NCBI RefSeq assembly: GCF_000524195.1
Contig: NW_020170406.1
Coordinates: forward strand, 816,995 to 880,994
Source: Echinococcus granulosus
Lineage: Eukaryota; Platyhelminthes; Cestoda; Cyclophyllidea; Taeniidae
Direction of reading: 5' to 3'
DNA: 64,000 bases
Part shown: positions 47,051 through 60,397 of the stretch, in pieces
How positions within the stretch are numbered: the stretch's first letter is position 1
Layout: each line of letters begins with the position of its first letter
Position numbers and translations under genes: made by a program
Notes under the pieces: model-generated
The model's input: only the letters and a program-made list of their open reading frames with translations
Told to the model about the DNA's origin: nothing
Database searches by the model: none

Positions 47051-48352
47051 ATACCTAAACTGCCAATCCGGATAGTAGTTGCATCCTGGGAAAAGCATAA
47101 ATGCGGGTAAAGTTAAGTAATTGTTACTCTCCAAAATTTGTTCTTTTTATTTATACGCCTAGAATCGCCGTTTGGTTTGAACGCTGATGAAATTGTGCGC
47201 ATTCTCAAATTTGGCATTTTATTTTGATGTAAACAATGCGTCCTGTATTAACGCTATGATGATTTGAATGCTCTATTCTTTGACGCGGAACTGTAGTTAC
47301 TCCAAGAGCGGTGTGTAAACTGCATTTTTTACTGTACTTTTCTTATCAATTCCACAATTTGAGCTTGTTGAGTTCCATCTGAGCATTTTCATGATTGTTG
47401 AATTTCCTTGTGAGTCATTTTTATGGCATTTCATTATAAGTTATAAAATGGCTGATTTGCTACTATCGTTCGTAGGTGCATTTGCTCCTGCACGACTTTA
47501 TTGTACAGGCTTCCGATGATAAGAAAAATTACGTTTATTTACCCCAACGTTCTTTTGTTGCTTACATGTTTCTTCCGTTTGGCATCAGTTTGATGCGCTT
47601 TTGACATTTGCATCGTTACCCACTAGGACCTTTGACTAATCTCGTTGGTTAACGGGTGGAAGCGATCCTAATAATGACGCTGATTGTTTAGCTATTCGTC
47701 ACTGGGATCGCACATGCGTGAAGCTCCGATACTCCAACCTGGGTTTGAGGGTCACACATATGCGACATTTCATTAAAGTGGAGTGGAGCAGGTTTAAAAG
47801 GTAGGCAAAGTCGGAACAGGAAGTGCTATACTGGAACAACTATGAATATAAGTTCTGAGCTGCTGATAATAAAGATGTTAGACATTTGTTGACATGGTTG
47901 GTAAAACAATTTTTTTCCATTTTCCGCTTCACTACACGTTAATTGTCTTTTTCATAGTCCGCGATTCATCTTTTCGGATTTATCACAGATTTATGACACA
48001 GCCTAGGTGGCCTTTTACTTCGCCTATGATCTGATTTACTGAGTTCTTCCTGTGTTGAAAGGCCTACTCTGATTAAACATATCAAGACCGCCTAGATTTT
48101 ATTTTCTTTTTAATCCGCTATTGTTTAAATATGCGACTTTGTTCACAAAAAATTTGAAATTGGCCCGCATAAAGCTACAAGAATTGGACAAGTTCTGTGG
48201 ATTGAAATTTACCAAATTTACCAATTACTCTGGCGAAATCACAAGGAGCAAAGTAATTTAAGCTTGAATTGTCCGTAAAATTAAACTACTTACTAAATAA
48301 TTTCAATATTCTGAGTGTTGCGTCCCGGGTATTACGTGAAGACAAAAGATTG

Positions 48353-48507
48353 CATAATACTCGGGCAGAATATACATATTTGGTATACAGTGCAACTTGG
48401 GGCTGCTGGCATGGCCCGGATGCCAGTCTACCCCTCAAAAATACAAAGGCAGAGACCCACATTGGACCCTTTACCAAAACCAAGTGTTAAACAACCAGCC
48501 AACGCGT
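48353..48507 (-). repeat. Dispersed repeat family, copy E (reverse orientation)
   Basis: Read on the minus strand it has CTGGTTGTTTAAC, TTGGTTTTGGTAAAGGG, CCGGGCCATGCCAGCAGC, then AATATGTATATTCTG and CCGAGTATTATG. These are the same ordered blocks as copies A-D. Confidence 0.5.
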
Positions 48508-51419
48508 TGCACTTATATTTTACTATCCCATTCAATTCCCCTTTGATATTGCATCAACGGCTTCATTAAATGTAAGGCAAGGAATTTATTTTTTCTTTAT
48601 CAAGGTAGCTTCATAGATGGAATTTGTGGTTTCGCGTATTATTCATCTTGCGAGCTTATTTGTCACCAAACAGGAGAGGTGGGAGATAGACAAGCTGATG
48701 GCCAAGACACCGAGATGGTGGTAAAATCTCTAGGCACTGAAGAACCTACACACTTTGGTATAAACTTAAATTAAGATAGTTTTACCACGGCTCTTTTCAC
48801 CTTTTGAAGCTATTTTTGGTGTTTTACGTGATCATTTTTCGGCCCATCTAAACCAGATCTTCCAAAAGGTGTAACGAGTGTCGTGTCAGGATCTAAGATG
48901 GTTTAATGGATTCACCTCATGATTGCAAGGGCGCCCACTAATATGGTATAGCCCATAAATTTGTTTGAGATTTCCGAGTGCCGAATTTCGTACAAGGAGG
49001 GCTGTGTAGCGGTAGGGTTGACTTGGGATGGTACTAAAGGCTAGACGGGGTTCTACGGTGAACATGACCCCAACGCTAACCACTTAATCAGGGTCAACTT
49101 AAGGTTAAAGAATAACAATTCTCAGGCTCTCATATCAACCGCTGCATTTGGGAGCATAGATTACGCACTTCTTTAAGGCTGATTTGAACTTGACGAAATC
49201 TATTCTCTATTAGTGGTCGTTATGTAGAGCTATTAAAATGAAGATATTAATGACAATTTAACGCCATTTCAGCCACTTTTGGGGAGACTCTGACGCTGCA
49301 ATCGCTCCCATTTCACATCTTCGGCTTCAGTCAGTAAAACCAAGATGACTGTTTACGTGGATCGGGTTTGCCTACCACCGACAGTACGCTCCGAACCGAC
49401 GATTAGCCTAACATTCACATTCTCATTGGGGGGATTAAATTTAGTCTATATAACGCTGTATGGGACTGGTGACACAGGCTCAGATGGTGTATACAAAGAC
49501 CTTACTTGCATTTCATCTCATTTGCTCAATTTTATAGCATTACAAATTACGAATATTTACGAAGTTAGGTATTAACACCCATTTTCACTGCCTTAAGGGT
49601 TCTTACCGTTTTGTTTCTAACTTCGAGCATTTCTTTTTTTATAAACTGCTGTTTATGTAAGTGAGCATGGATCCTCTGGAATTATTATTTAGGCTAATTT
49701 GTTGTGATTCAATACGGGCGTCTCCTGCCAGTCCATATGAGTAAACTGTAGGGAAAGGCGTGTACGTTCAGGAGTACTGGAGGCACGGGTGGTTCTCTTC
49801 ATTCGTCTTTGTAGCATTTTGACCGGCTTTGCCATCATAACAATTACCAGCGCCTTTCGAATCCACTTTTACTTGATAATGGCCAATTAGAGGACTGGAC
49901 GAGAGGGTAAGCCTTGGCGAGACAGTATGCGGAAATGTTGACCAATGAGTATTTCTGTGTTATTTCTCTTTCAATGCCACAAAAATTCTTGTTTATGCCT
50001 ACAGTACCCTTCTGTGTGTTAATGGGAAATTGCCCTTCAACCTGTTGTCTTTTAACCACTTCAGGAAAGAAATAGGACGTTGCGTTGGTTGTAGCAGTAA
50101 TTTTACCTCCCTACATTCTGAAAGTGTAGGTTACAGAGGAATGCGCTTGCTGTGAGCGGCTAGGCAGAAAAGTTCCTCAGTCAAAGCCATGTCCAGCTTT
50201 TTCAGCTCTAACTACCTCGTGCTCTATAGCAGAAAATTCAACGGTGGAAGTGGACACCAAGTTGGAATGACGTGAAAATCTAAAAATACCCCTACTTTTG
50301 GACAAGTACACCTCCCCCAAGGTCCGCGAAACCAGTTAAATGGCTAACCACAGTATTAAAAAGGAATTTCTTCGCAGTATTCATGTGAATTGGCGTCTTA
50401 TTTCCACTGTTCCAATAAACATTGTATTTTTGACAGCATGAGTGATTGTTTACCGGTGCCTTATAAGTGGTCATTGGGCTTGTTTACTGCCTTTGGCAGT
50501 AGCGGCTAGTAGCAAATAGTGCCTAATCACATCATGCAAGCATTCCCACCTAATAAGCCGGGAATTCAAATGGTTTGAAGTAACATTTGCCGATTTATCC
50601 AAATGCTGTTCAAATTGTCAAAAGCGCTTAGCAACCCATGCTGGCATGTGTGCCCAAAGAAGAGACAACTCCCTTGGGTTATAACGTCTATAAATGAATA
50701 GGATGTTCCCAAAATGCCCATTACAAATGAGATAGATGCAACAACCAGTTTCGTTGGGACAAATTGGTAAATCCGTTTTTGATGGTAGAAGACTAAAATT
50801 TAAGATTGCATATTCTACCTACTGAGCAATGCATTGGAAGTTACTTATTAATAGGAGCTGTGCATTCTGCTTAAGAGGATTTTCAACTAAGGAGTTTTTA
50901 AGTGTCACATGGAAAGTCGTTGCGAAGACTGCTGTTTGTAATTCTAATCGAGCTTTTCTAATTTCTTGGGTTCATAATTATAATTCATTAAGGTGTTGTA
51001 AAAACACTGGCAATTGCATTTTCCTACGACTGAGCCCCAGCAGTAGTGGTGTGAGGTGTTGGTACTGATTTCACAGTCGTATGTAACCTGATGATAGACG
51101 TGTGTACTTAAGTCCCACCATATTTATGCAAGGATACAGATAGCGAATTGGATGGTAATGTGTCGTTTTCTTGGAATTGAGACCTCTTTTTGAATCAAAC
51201 CTGGTCTTTATCATTCTACAGGCATGCTTGTGAGAGAAATAGTTTAGTGGTTGCACTACGCGCGGTGATAAAAGGTAAGTCTGTGGGTGGGTCAATGCAG
51301 ACACTACTTATCTAAGCAGCAGGAAACAACTGTAGAAGTGTTCGTACGCATCCTACCTTTAACTAACAATATTCAAAAAACAAAGTTCTTTCCCTCTGAG
51401 ACGCTGTATCTGGAGAAGA

Positions 51420-51690
51420 TACAGCGCCACTCACCAGCTTGGCTGTAGCAAAACGCCAGATTGAATGTTGTCGACGATTCAAAAACGGCCAACTGTGCAT
51501 TCGTATAGCAGCACTGGAACACCTGCCGGACCTTGAATGGCCGACAGAAGCATAACTAATCCATCTTTTGACGGACTAGTACAAGATATGAATTTTGTTG
51601 TGTGAAAGGTGAAAGTAACACAACCATTTACGAATAAGAGCAGTCGCAATTTCGAGAAGTGGAGCAGACCGTCTTAGGACGACTCTGTTA
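51420..51690 (+). repeat. Possible diverged repeat pair, copy 2
   Basis: Partner of 46750-47050. GC content is higher than in the flanks, consistent with a mobile-element remnant, but no coding capacity or ends are visible. Confidence 0.3.
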
Positions 51691-53696
51691 CAAGGAGAGG
51701 ATTCATTCCTAAATGAAAAGTAGCTTTAAATCTAAGTCTTCTTATCATTTTCGTAAAGTGGCTCGAACAGGACCTCACATTGGCCTTTTTTTGTTAAAAA
51801 ATAAGGAAAATAAATGGTAATAAAGAAAGTCTATAAGAAAAATTATCCACTTAGTTGCCAGTAAGTTTCCCCTGATAGAACGCATGTTTGAAGGTGACTG
51901 CTGTAAGCGAACGCCAAATCATGTAGCATACATAATCTCCTTCTCACCCAACTTCATCCAAATGCCAGGATGTCTGGATGACTCCATTTAATTTATGTTC
52001 TCCTCCGACCCCTTTCCAGAGAGGGAGCCATTACGATGAAGGGAATAAGTGCGGCATCAATAACACTTTTTTCAGTAAAAGGTGGGCAGAGGGAATAGCT
52101 TTTTTCAGCTTTTCACCAGGGCCTCAGTAGAGCAGTTTGTTCAGCGTAGCATTGTGTTCACTCTCGCAATTTCGCAAGGCAATACAAGAGGCATCTTTGA
52201 CTAAAGGTCGTTCCAAATGATCTTCTGGAAGCATAGATTTCACGGACTTCCAGTATTCTGCCTAATAAAGCAAAAAATTTGGTCTTTCTTGTTATTTTTT
52301 GCATTCTTAGTACGTAAAACTATTTGTGTGAGGAGTAATGGATATAAATTCGTCATTTTCAAAGACTGTTGATTATTAGGGGGAAGAATGTAGGTAATTG
52401 TGATAGTTTGGTTTAAGTGTTGTATTTAAGTGCGCCTGCTCCCCACTCTCAGTACCTTGTGCTTCCATTCTGCCAGCGTGGTTAGGAGGCCGTACCCATA
52501 GCTTCGTGGTCCAGACCACTAAACTCTCGGCAACAGGAAACCAACCCAGACCAAAAGAAATACTATTCTGATTTCTTAAACTGATCCCCATATTGTCGTT
52601 ACAGAAGGATACATTTTACTGTAAATGTCTGAATTCTCAAAATTTCCTTAAAAAGTGTTGAAGTGAAGTGATGCAGCTGATATTGTGTTGCTTACACCAA
52701 CTACATCCCTAAATCCACAATGAAATTTTTAATAAATGACATCACTCCAAGATGACTGGCTCATCCAGGGAAGGGGTAAGCGCTTAAATGTGCTCCATCA
52801 TAATCAGAGTGACTGACAAATAATTGTAAAATAGTTTCAAAAATTTCTTCGGTTAAGTTGTCTTAAATTAAAAAAAAAAACAAATGCAAGCTGGTGCTGT
52901 TTACGGCAATGAAATATCTTTACACCAAATCTCCTATCAGGTTTATATGCTGAATGGTGCGCAAATTTTGTTTTACAGCTTTGCATAGCCATATTTATTA
53001 GCTAAATCCGATGCCTGGGTTGTGTACTTCAGATTGCTATTTATGGCTTGCGATATATTAGAAGATCGTGCGGTAGGCTTGTTGTACGTTGTGAGAATTT
53101 GTAAAAATGTATGGTATCTTATTCATTCATTCATCCCAGCCTAACCAGCGTGCAAATCTTCCCATGGGCAAGTTTTTAGTATGAGGCATGAGTTATTGTG
53201 CTGTCTTGTATGACCAAGATTACGACTTTCTTCTCATTCACCAATCGAGTGGTCCTAACAGTATCGCAGGGGTAAGAAAAAGGGAAGAGGAAGAATGGAA
53301 GAGATAGGTTGGCTTTGCACAATTTAGCGATATATCACGTCGTATCTGGTAGAGAGACCTCATCCACACTACCCGATTGGGCTTCAGCAGCGCATTACAC
53401 ATTAATAGTGTGGACTGGGGTGTTTGATGAGTGGGTCATCTGGAGACAGCCAATGCAGTGTTCCTTTGTGTGAAGAAATTTTGAGCAAAAAAGTCGGTTC
53501 GCATAAGAAGTAACAGAGTAGCAGGACAGCCTGTCAGCCAGTCACCAAAAAACCTAAAATTCAGTGTTTCAATGAGGCGAAGTGAAGAAGTGAAACACAA
53601 CTGGATAGTCTTGGATTCATATTGTCGCCTGATGGTGGAAGCAGATACAGTCGGTGTGCTTGTGTTCTCAAACTTCCTCTGCTGATGTAGGTGCTA

Positions 53697-56600
53697 TCAA
53701 ATTATTCTATCCTCACTCATGTTGAACACTAACAAGGATCGTTCCCGATTCCCAACAGCTACAGGTAATTCCTTAATATTGTTAAGATTGCAGAACTTTT
53801 TAAAATGAGATGCCAATTTATTTAAACGATTTACCACCGGATTCAAGTCTTTTAAAACACTTTTGTGTGGCAAATGCTTCCGCAACCGCGGAAGCAAATT
53901 CACCTTAATATGCAAGGCAGGCAAGTCGAATCACATCCAGCAGGTTCAATCTCTAGTTTACATCAAGTCACTGTATCGAGCTACATCGAACAGAACAAGA
54001 ATGTCTAATTATCTGACATCTTATTCAAACATCGCATTCTCATGTGTTGTAAATACTCTTTTAGGACTTTAATAAATCCATGGTTTTACAATTTAGACAG
54101 TCTAGAAAATCATGTGTCAAAAGTACCATTCTATAAATGTCCATTCATCTTAGGGCTTTTCAGCTGACTTTACGAGGTCTTTTAGTATCCTAAATTGCTT
54201 TTACAGTTTTACATTTACTTAATTAAGAAGTGCCTCAAAACATAAATGGGACTGTAATGAGATGAATGGCGAATTCCTATCTAAGAGGCAATTCTAGTTT
54301 TTAAATATGATTCTTTCGAAAAAAATCAAACTTAAATTTTAGCTAAAAACGGATACACCAAAAGTGGAATATATTCATTTCAAACTACACACGAATTAGT
54401 AACATCAGCATTTGACCATAAAATTCGAATCTTGTGACCTTAAAACTGATCTGCTCCTCCACTTACCCGTTCCTTGCAACGCTGGTTAAAGCTCTCCAAG
54501 CGGTAGGGAATTTCGGGTAGAATGTGTTCGGCAGTTTCCTCTCCTGAAATCCACTTGTGATTCGTCGTCTGGATGGCAGTGAGACGAATCACTGGTTCCA
54601 CGACAAGAAGTCGACGAATGAGATCTTTGCAATGCATACTAATGCCCTGCCACTCTGCTCCATCAAAGCTGAATTCACCCTTGAGAATGGCTCGAAATGA
54701 GTCCATCTCGTTCTCCCGCTTGAAAGGCTCTACTCCAGAGACCCTGATCGTAAAGCCGTCCACGGTTGAAAATTAAAAGAAAAACGTCTACGTGAGCAGA
54801 GTTACTGCATTTCAAGTTAGTCTATTCATTTTTCTATTCACCCAGAAATCGTTTGGTTTAAGGTAGTGTTTTCGCATTTTGTCTGGTAATGCTTGAGTAA
54901 GCAGGAGGTAAACCGCCAATTAGAATTTTTTTCAAGGTTCAGACAAACTCAGTATTCACACAAATTCCACACTTTGCGATCGCCATTATTAACTGATTGG
55001 ATAGATTTACAAATTGTCTATCCAAACTGTTTTCTACTCGCTGGGGAATCGCATCCGTATTTAGGAAGGTCTGGTTTAATCCTGTCAACCAATCAATCTA
55101 GTTAGATGATAAATTAGTTGACTTGATTCAATAGAGTGGATGAAGGAAGTTATGGCCCACTTTAAATAGATCAGATTGAGTCTGTGTTCATCAAACTGAA
55201 AAGCACGATTTTGAACAGACAAAATGCAGGACTCTTAACTAGAAATAAAAATAGTCTTTAGTTTCATTTATTTCACCTTAAAATTTAAACAGTGGTGAGA
55301 TATGGAGATAATGTAGTCTATAAAGAACAAAAAAATTGCTAAAAATCGGAAAACAATCATTCTACTTACATGATAAACAGTAGCACTCCAAGCGCCCACA
55401 TATCTACCGGTGGCCCATGCTTGTGAGTGAGAAAGATTTCAGGAGCAGTGAATGTGATATCACCATTAACTAATTCCATTTCCATATCCATACCAATAAC
55501 TGTTGAGAAGGCAGCATCAGCTTCAATTAACACAGAAGTTTTAGTGATAATTTATTTAAGAAATGTTACTAAAAAATCGTCTTAAAGTGCTAAAGAATTT
55601 ATAGTCTTATGTTTTAGGAAACCATAATCAGTGACTGGTATTAAAAGTCGGCTGTACGCGGTGGAAGGGAAGTACTCTTTTGTCTTTATCCCCTGCACTT
55701 CCCAAGTTCTAAGTGATTGGCATTTTCTCTTGGCAGTAGTCTCAGAGAATCTTATGCCCATATGCAAAAAAGAGTAGACATTTGAAAATTAAGGGTGAAG
55801 GGATAGATTCATCTCGACCTCGCAGAATATAACCATTTTAGGCAGAATTTGCAATTTTGTATTACATTTGGAGAAGGCATGCAGGCAACAATGGCGGGTG
55901 TTTAAACAACTGCAATATTTGTGATTAACTTCTTATTGCAATATGAACATTCATTCATTCATTCAGTAACGTACAAATTTTTACGATGATATTTTCACCG
56001 ACCTTCTTCACCAAAAGGTTATTTGGCTAAAAGCATTAATGAAACAATACAATACCATAAATGTGGTCTGTAACTTGAAGAATATTTTCTCCTACTTTAA
56101 GATCTCGGTGGGCAATTCCAAAGTCATGTAAGTACATTAGGCCCCTGTTAATCTGTTTTACTGCCGAAGACATCAGCGTTTCGCTCAATTCTTCCAGACA
56201 GGCAAAGCTAAAATTCCAAAAATACTTGCAAAATTTAAACCTTGCATTTGTGTTTACAAAAATCAAAACAATACCAAATACTTTAAACCGTATTACGCTC
56301 GCACTTAAAATGTCATTTGGAAAAGAGCAGTAAATCCACGCTAATTCTGTAGCAATTCCTTTGCAAAATAGGTGGCTGCCTACTATTAAAGTCACTCCTA
56401 ATTTGTTTACGAAAACGTCTTAAACACATTTTCATCATTAGATAATTTGGCCAAATAAATTACTATTCAAATAACGGTCTTCCTTCGACATATTCGGAGA
56501 CCATAAAAATGTAGGCGTCACTTTCGAAGACCTCCCTTAACCGAACAATATTTTTGTGTTCTAAGTGCAATAGGTGTCCAAGTTTGACAGATTTAACATA

Positions 56601-57346
56601 ATTCTTAGTCTAAATAGAGGGAAATGTTACAAAAATATTGTCAACCTTTTTTTGGAGAGATTTTACGGTCCATTCAAGATTTGTTAAATCTCTGCAGTGG
56701 AAAGTGAAGGACGCTGACCCACTAGAAAGCAAATAGTTGATTATTGAGCATAAATGAAAGATGTAAATGCTCTTACATTGTATATGATTAATGCAATTGT
56801 TTTTTATTAAATGTATAACTCGTAAAACACGCATACTTCTAGTTCTAATTAATGAATTCCTCTCGAGTTTTCATAAATGAGGTTGTAAATATTGCATAGG
56901 GGCATAAAACGAATATGGCTATCATCTGTTTCTAATAACGACAAATGTGAAGCATGGCCAGATGCACAATCAGGAAACTCTCCAGCTGACTTAAAGCATT
57001 AAAAATTTCGCTCGAAATTAATGTCACTTATTATATCTTAAACTACGTTTAAGACATAATTTTTTGTCAAACCTCAGCAATAAAAGCCAAAATTTGGCAT
57101 TTATAGCTATTTATCAATAACATTGGCACGACAAATAGTTCCTATCATAGGGAAATAATTCTCCTGTTCATCTGACACATTTTAGGGGTATCTTCTTAAA
57201 GGACTCATAACCCTACATAGGCTGGTACCAACGGCGGCCGATTTCTTTTTTGAGTTTATAAATGCCTTCGAATTTCCTGACTTCCTCGCTTTCAATGAAC
57301 CAATATCGATCACACATTTCAAATTGAAGTCGACGCGGAGGTAATG
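53697..57346 (-). CDS. CaMKIV-like serine/threonine kinase with divergent active site
   Basis: Model: complement(join(53697..53903, 54467..54743, 55370..55499, 56056..56207, 56464..56609, 56646..56721, 57217..57317)), about 362 residues if ATG 57315-57317 is the start; an acceptor at 57347 would extend exon 1. Segments match CaMKIV in order: YKLKKEIGR, TVKSLQKK (ATP lysine about K54), HLEHKNIVRLREVFES, MYLHDFGIAHRDLK (HRD about 141-143), FTAPEIF, PPVDMWALGVLLFIMVSGVE-PF, KDLIRRLLVVEPVIRLTAIQ and NHKWISG, then an ESFNQRCKER tail as in CaMK regulatory segments. Oddities: the glycine loop is lost (GRRWYQPIGSAS), the alpha-C glutamate position reads lysine, the catalytic loop has one extra residue (HRDLKVGEN), and no DFG is encoded unless a 29 nt microexon at 55623-55651 is used. 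It may be a weak or dead kinase. The last exon (53697-53903) is the least certain. One intron is 36 nt. Confidence 0.75.
55623..55651 (-). CDS. Candidate 29 nt microexon encoding a DYG motif for the CaMKIV-like kinase
   Basis: On the minus strand GTACAG precedes a frame reading RLLIPVTDYG and a GT follows after the first base of the glycine codon. CaMKIV has PLKIADFG in the same place. If the preceding exon ends at 56046 instead of 56056 (donor GTTTCA), phase is kept on both sides: 2 + 29 nt, then phase 1 into the APE exon. This would add 13 residues and place a DYG 19 residues before APE. Both donors are weak (GTTTC), so transcript evidence is needed. Confidence 0.35.
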
Positions 57347-57809
57347 CTATGGTAATAGGTCAAATTGGGAAAGTAAAATAAAGTTCTAATAATTTTATTT
57401 TTACATGGTGGCTACTCAATTTTGACAGAGCAAAAGACTTCGCTGCACTTAAAAAAATAATGCGACATGTCAAATTACACTTTTTTTGATTACCATAAAC
57501 TAATGAAGAATATCAATTTAAATCTTAAATTTACCCATAAAAACATTAAAACTAGTGAGTTGCACCATTTTTGTTTTGGATTCATTTGAATCTAAGCAAA
57601 TCCTGGAACTTTCGACGAGGTGTAGAGCCTACGCCCTATATTTTTATTTCTGCTAATAGTAGTCTGTGCATTCAAATAGAAGCTACTTGAGAGAGCTGCA
57701 ACGATTTTAGTCAAAAAAGGTACCTTATTTGAAATTGTGCCCAACACCCACGGTTCGTTACCAGTTAATTATCACCTAGGTAGCGCCCCAGACTTCCCTG
57801 AAGGCAAAG

Positions 57810-57957
57810 GGAGACAATACTCTGGCAGAATATATATATTTAACGCACAGTAGGAGTTAGACTGCTTACGTGGCCCGGGGGCCAGCCAACTCAAGAAGGT
57901 GCAATGGCCACGACACAAAGGTGCCCGTTACCAAAACGAAGAGTTAAACAACCAAGA
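57810..57957 (-). repeat. Dispersed repeat family, copy F (reverse orientation)
   Basis: Minus-strand reading gives CTTGGTTGTTTAACTCTTCG, TTTTGGTAACGGG, CCCCGGGCCACGTAAGCAG, then ATATATATATTCTG and CAGAGTATTGTC. It is followed at about 58180 by CCAACGCGCTGCA; copy E has CCAACGCGTTGCA next to its own end. Confidence 0.5.
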
Positions 57958-60397
57958 TACTACACCTTAATCACTACTACGTACATCCACCCCTCCTAAC
58001 CGCTCCAACGTCTTTATTGTCGGTCATGGTAAACACGCCCAGGTTTGAGTCGCCACATATTGTGTACGCATGCCTTTCATCAGTAAAGTTGACGATGTGA
58101 TAAGCCTCACCTGTTCACTTATCCAAAACCATACTTGTTCATGTATGATTTGATAACTACCAAGCAATTGCGATAAACTGATTGGCCAACGCGCTGCAGG
58201 TTGCATAAATTTTATTCGTATAATTTACAGCTACTTACGAGAACCACCAGACACCGCTGACCAGTCGGCAAAGCACATCAGATGCTGATCTTAAACAACC
58301 ACCTCATACACACCGGATTAAAGACTATTGCCAAACGCCACAGGCAGCGTTGGATACATTAATGCCTTATGAATCTTGTCGACTCCTTTCAAATATTATT
58401 TGTGCCTGTGATACTCAGGCTTGACAAACTTCTGTTTCCTTTCTAAAAATAATCCATACTGCTGACTGACACTATTCGTTCCATTTCAAGAATCATCTAG
58501 ATTAAGTAATTCATTTAAACTAAGAAAATTGACGTCACTTTCTTCTATCGTGTCATTGTGGGTTATTCATTACTTTGTACCAAATAAAAAACCGTATGAT
58601 GAGTAGTTTCCATGAAATATCTAAGGATATTTTTCTTGTGCGCCATTTTTAGTTTTTCGACTCATTCTGTATGAATTTTTTTCAAATTTCAATTATGCAT
58701 ACATTGGAAGCAAGGGAGTCTCTCTGGGATGTTATTTTGGCAAAAATAAATAAAAGGCGATGCTCCCTTGTTTGGTTAGCACCTCAAACAAAAATTGACT
58801 TCGTGTGATTGGAAGAACCATTTGCACTGCGGTTATCCTGGGAACGCTTTAAGCGCCAAACTCGATTGATATGACCCCATAAAACCCCTTCAGAATTTCG
58901 TTCCTCAAAAAAATTGCTTATAAGTCTGATAGCGTTAGCAAGACCAAATTTGCTCACTCCTATGGTATATCTTTCTATGCACAAGGCGGAAAAATTTAGG
59001 AGAAAATGGGTGGCTTTTGTGGCCTGCTTTTGTCAGTCAACGCATGTGGCAGTCATTTGTTTAATGGACCCCACGACTTTCTCCGTTGATGTGGATGTAA
59101 ATGACTGGTTTAATCATCAACCACTTTAAGCTTTCCTGAAGGCTGTTCTTGACCCTTAATAGCTATAAGTGATTCTTCATTATTAGTAAGAACAGATGAC
59201 TCTGCCCAATGATGTGCACCTAAATTTGAGTGATTTATCAATGAATTCAGTTTTTAAAAAATCGCTATTCAGCGGTTTTTATGCTAATACTTTGCGCACA
59301 TTATACTCAAAAATCAAATTGGACCCCATTTGTAGAGCAAACAAGTCAGAATCAAATCTGTCAGGTTCAGCCAACACCCAGTAACATGAGTGCAGATTCA
59401 AAGAGAACAGTAAGGAGTACAGGATGGAGAAGTGAAAAAAACTAATGAAGTAGAGCAATTTCATCTACGTTTTTTAATGCAATCCTATAAATAGTGATAT
59501 GCATTGTAGCGAGCTACAGAGAATATCAAGAGAAATTTTTCGGTCTCTCAATGGTTTTTTACTACTTCTACTGTAGTTTTAGTATGGTAGTGTTGAAAAA
59601 TTCTTCTAATAAATTACATAATTAAAATTTCTTCCATATTTACTAAAAATCACTTCGCACACATTCGACAGTAAGTTTGACCATTTTATGCTCATATGTA
59701 CTTGTAACTAACTCCATCCAGTTTATATTTGCCGTGCAATTACCCATTCGCTTTGTCATTTAGTAGCAACTTAGAATACTGGCCTTCCTAGCCTCCGTGG
59801 CATTTATGGGATTTTTTCAAATTTGATAGATCATGACCTTTTGAGCCGCATATACTTTGTCAGCTTTAAAGGTAGCCAACCCCTCTTTAAATAAAGTCAG
59901 ATTCAATTATTCGGCTTTTTAACCTCAGCTTTTTTAGTGCAAAATCGAGAAATTTGCGAAATTTATACATAAAGTGTTCTTTCCGCAAATTATTGAATCC
60001 ATTTAAGTAATTTGACAATTTGAAAGGATCTGTTAAAGATGTAGTATATTAAATGTGGGGAATGTGGCATTGCTTGAACTGTGCATTTGGTAAAGTGTGG
60101 CTTTCAGTCTTGTTATCCTGATCTTCTGTACACCTCTATTAAAACTGTTTTTAAGATGGTATGCCTCATGACATCCTCTAAGAAAACTCTGCTGCCGCGG
60201 TGAAAACTTTGACTACTCCACTCTGTTGGAATAAAAATTACGTTTTTGTTAACTTGATCTTACTTTAAAATCATGGAAAAAAGAGTTATCCTAATTCAGA
60301 GCTCCATTTAATTATCATCGGTAAAATGAGACAAGATTTGAAAAGGATTAAATGGTTTTATAAGAAACGAAGAAAATATTTGCTTAAATACATCGAA

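Larger units (their letters stand above)
45274..53696. other. 8.4 kb without a recognised gene
   Basis: This region lies between the KLHL18 stop and the kinase 3' end. It holds one copy of the dispersed repeat (48353-48507, reversed) and a possible diverged repeat pair at about 46750-47050 and 51420-51690. A segment at about 52440-52540 looks like a further old repeat. No gene was recognised, and no clear polyadenylation signal was found close to the KLHL18 stop. Confidence 0.45.

Noticed and set aside
54440..54466. Extension of the kinase C-lobe frame to the stop at 54440
   Set aside because: A consensus donor CGG|GTAAGT at 54467 makes splicing to a further exon more likely than read-through.
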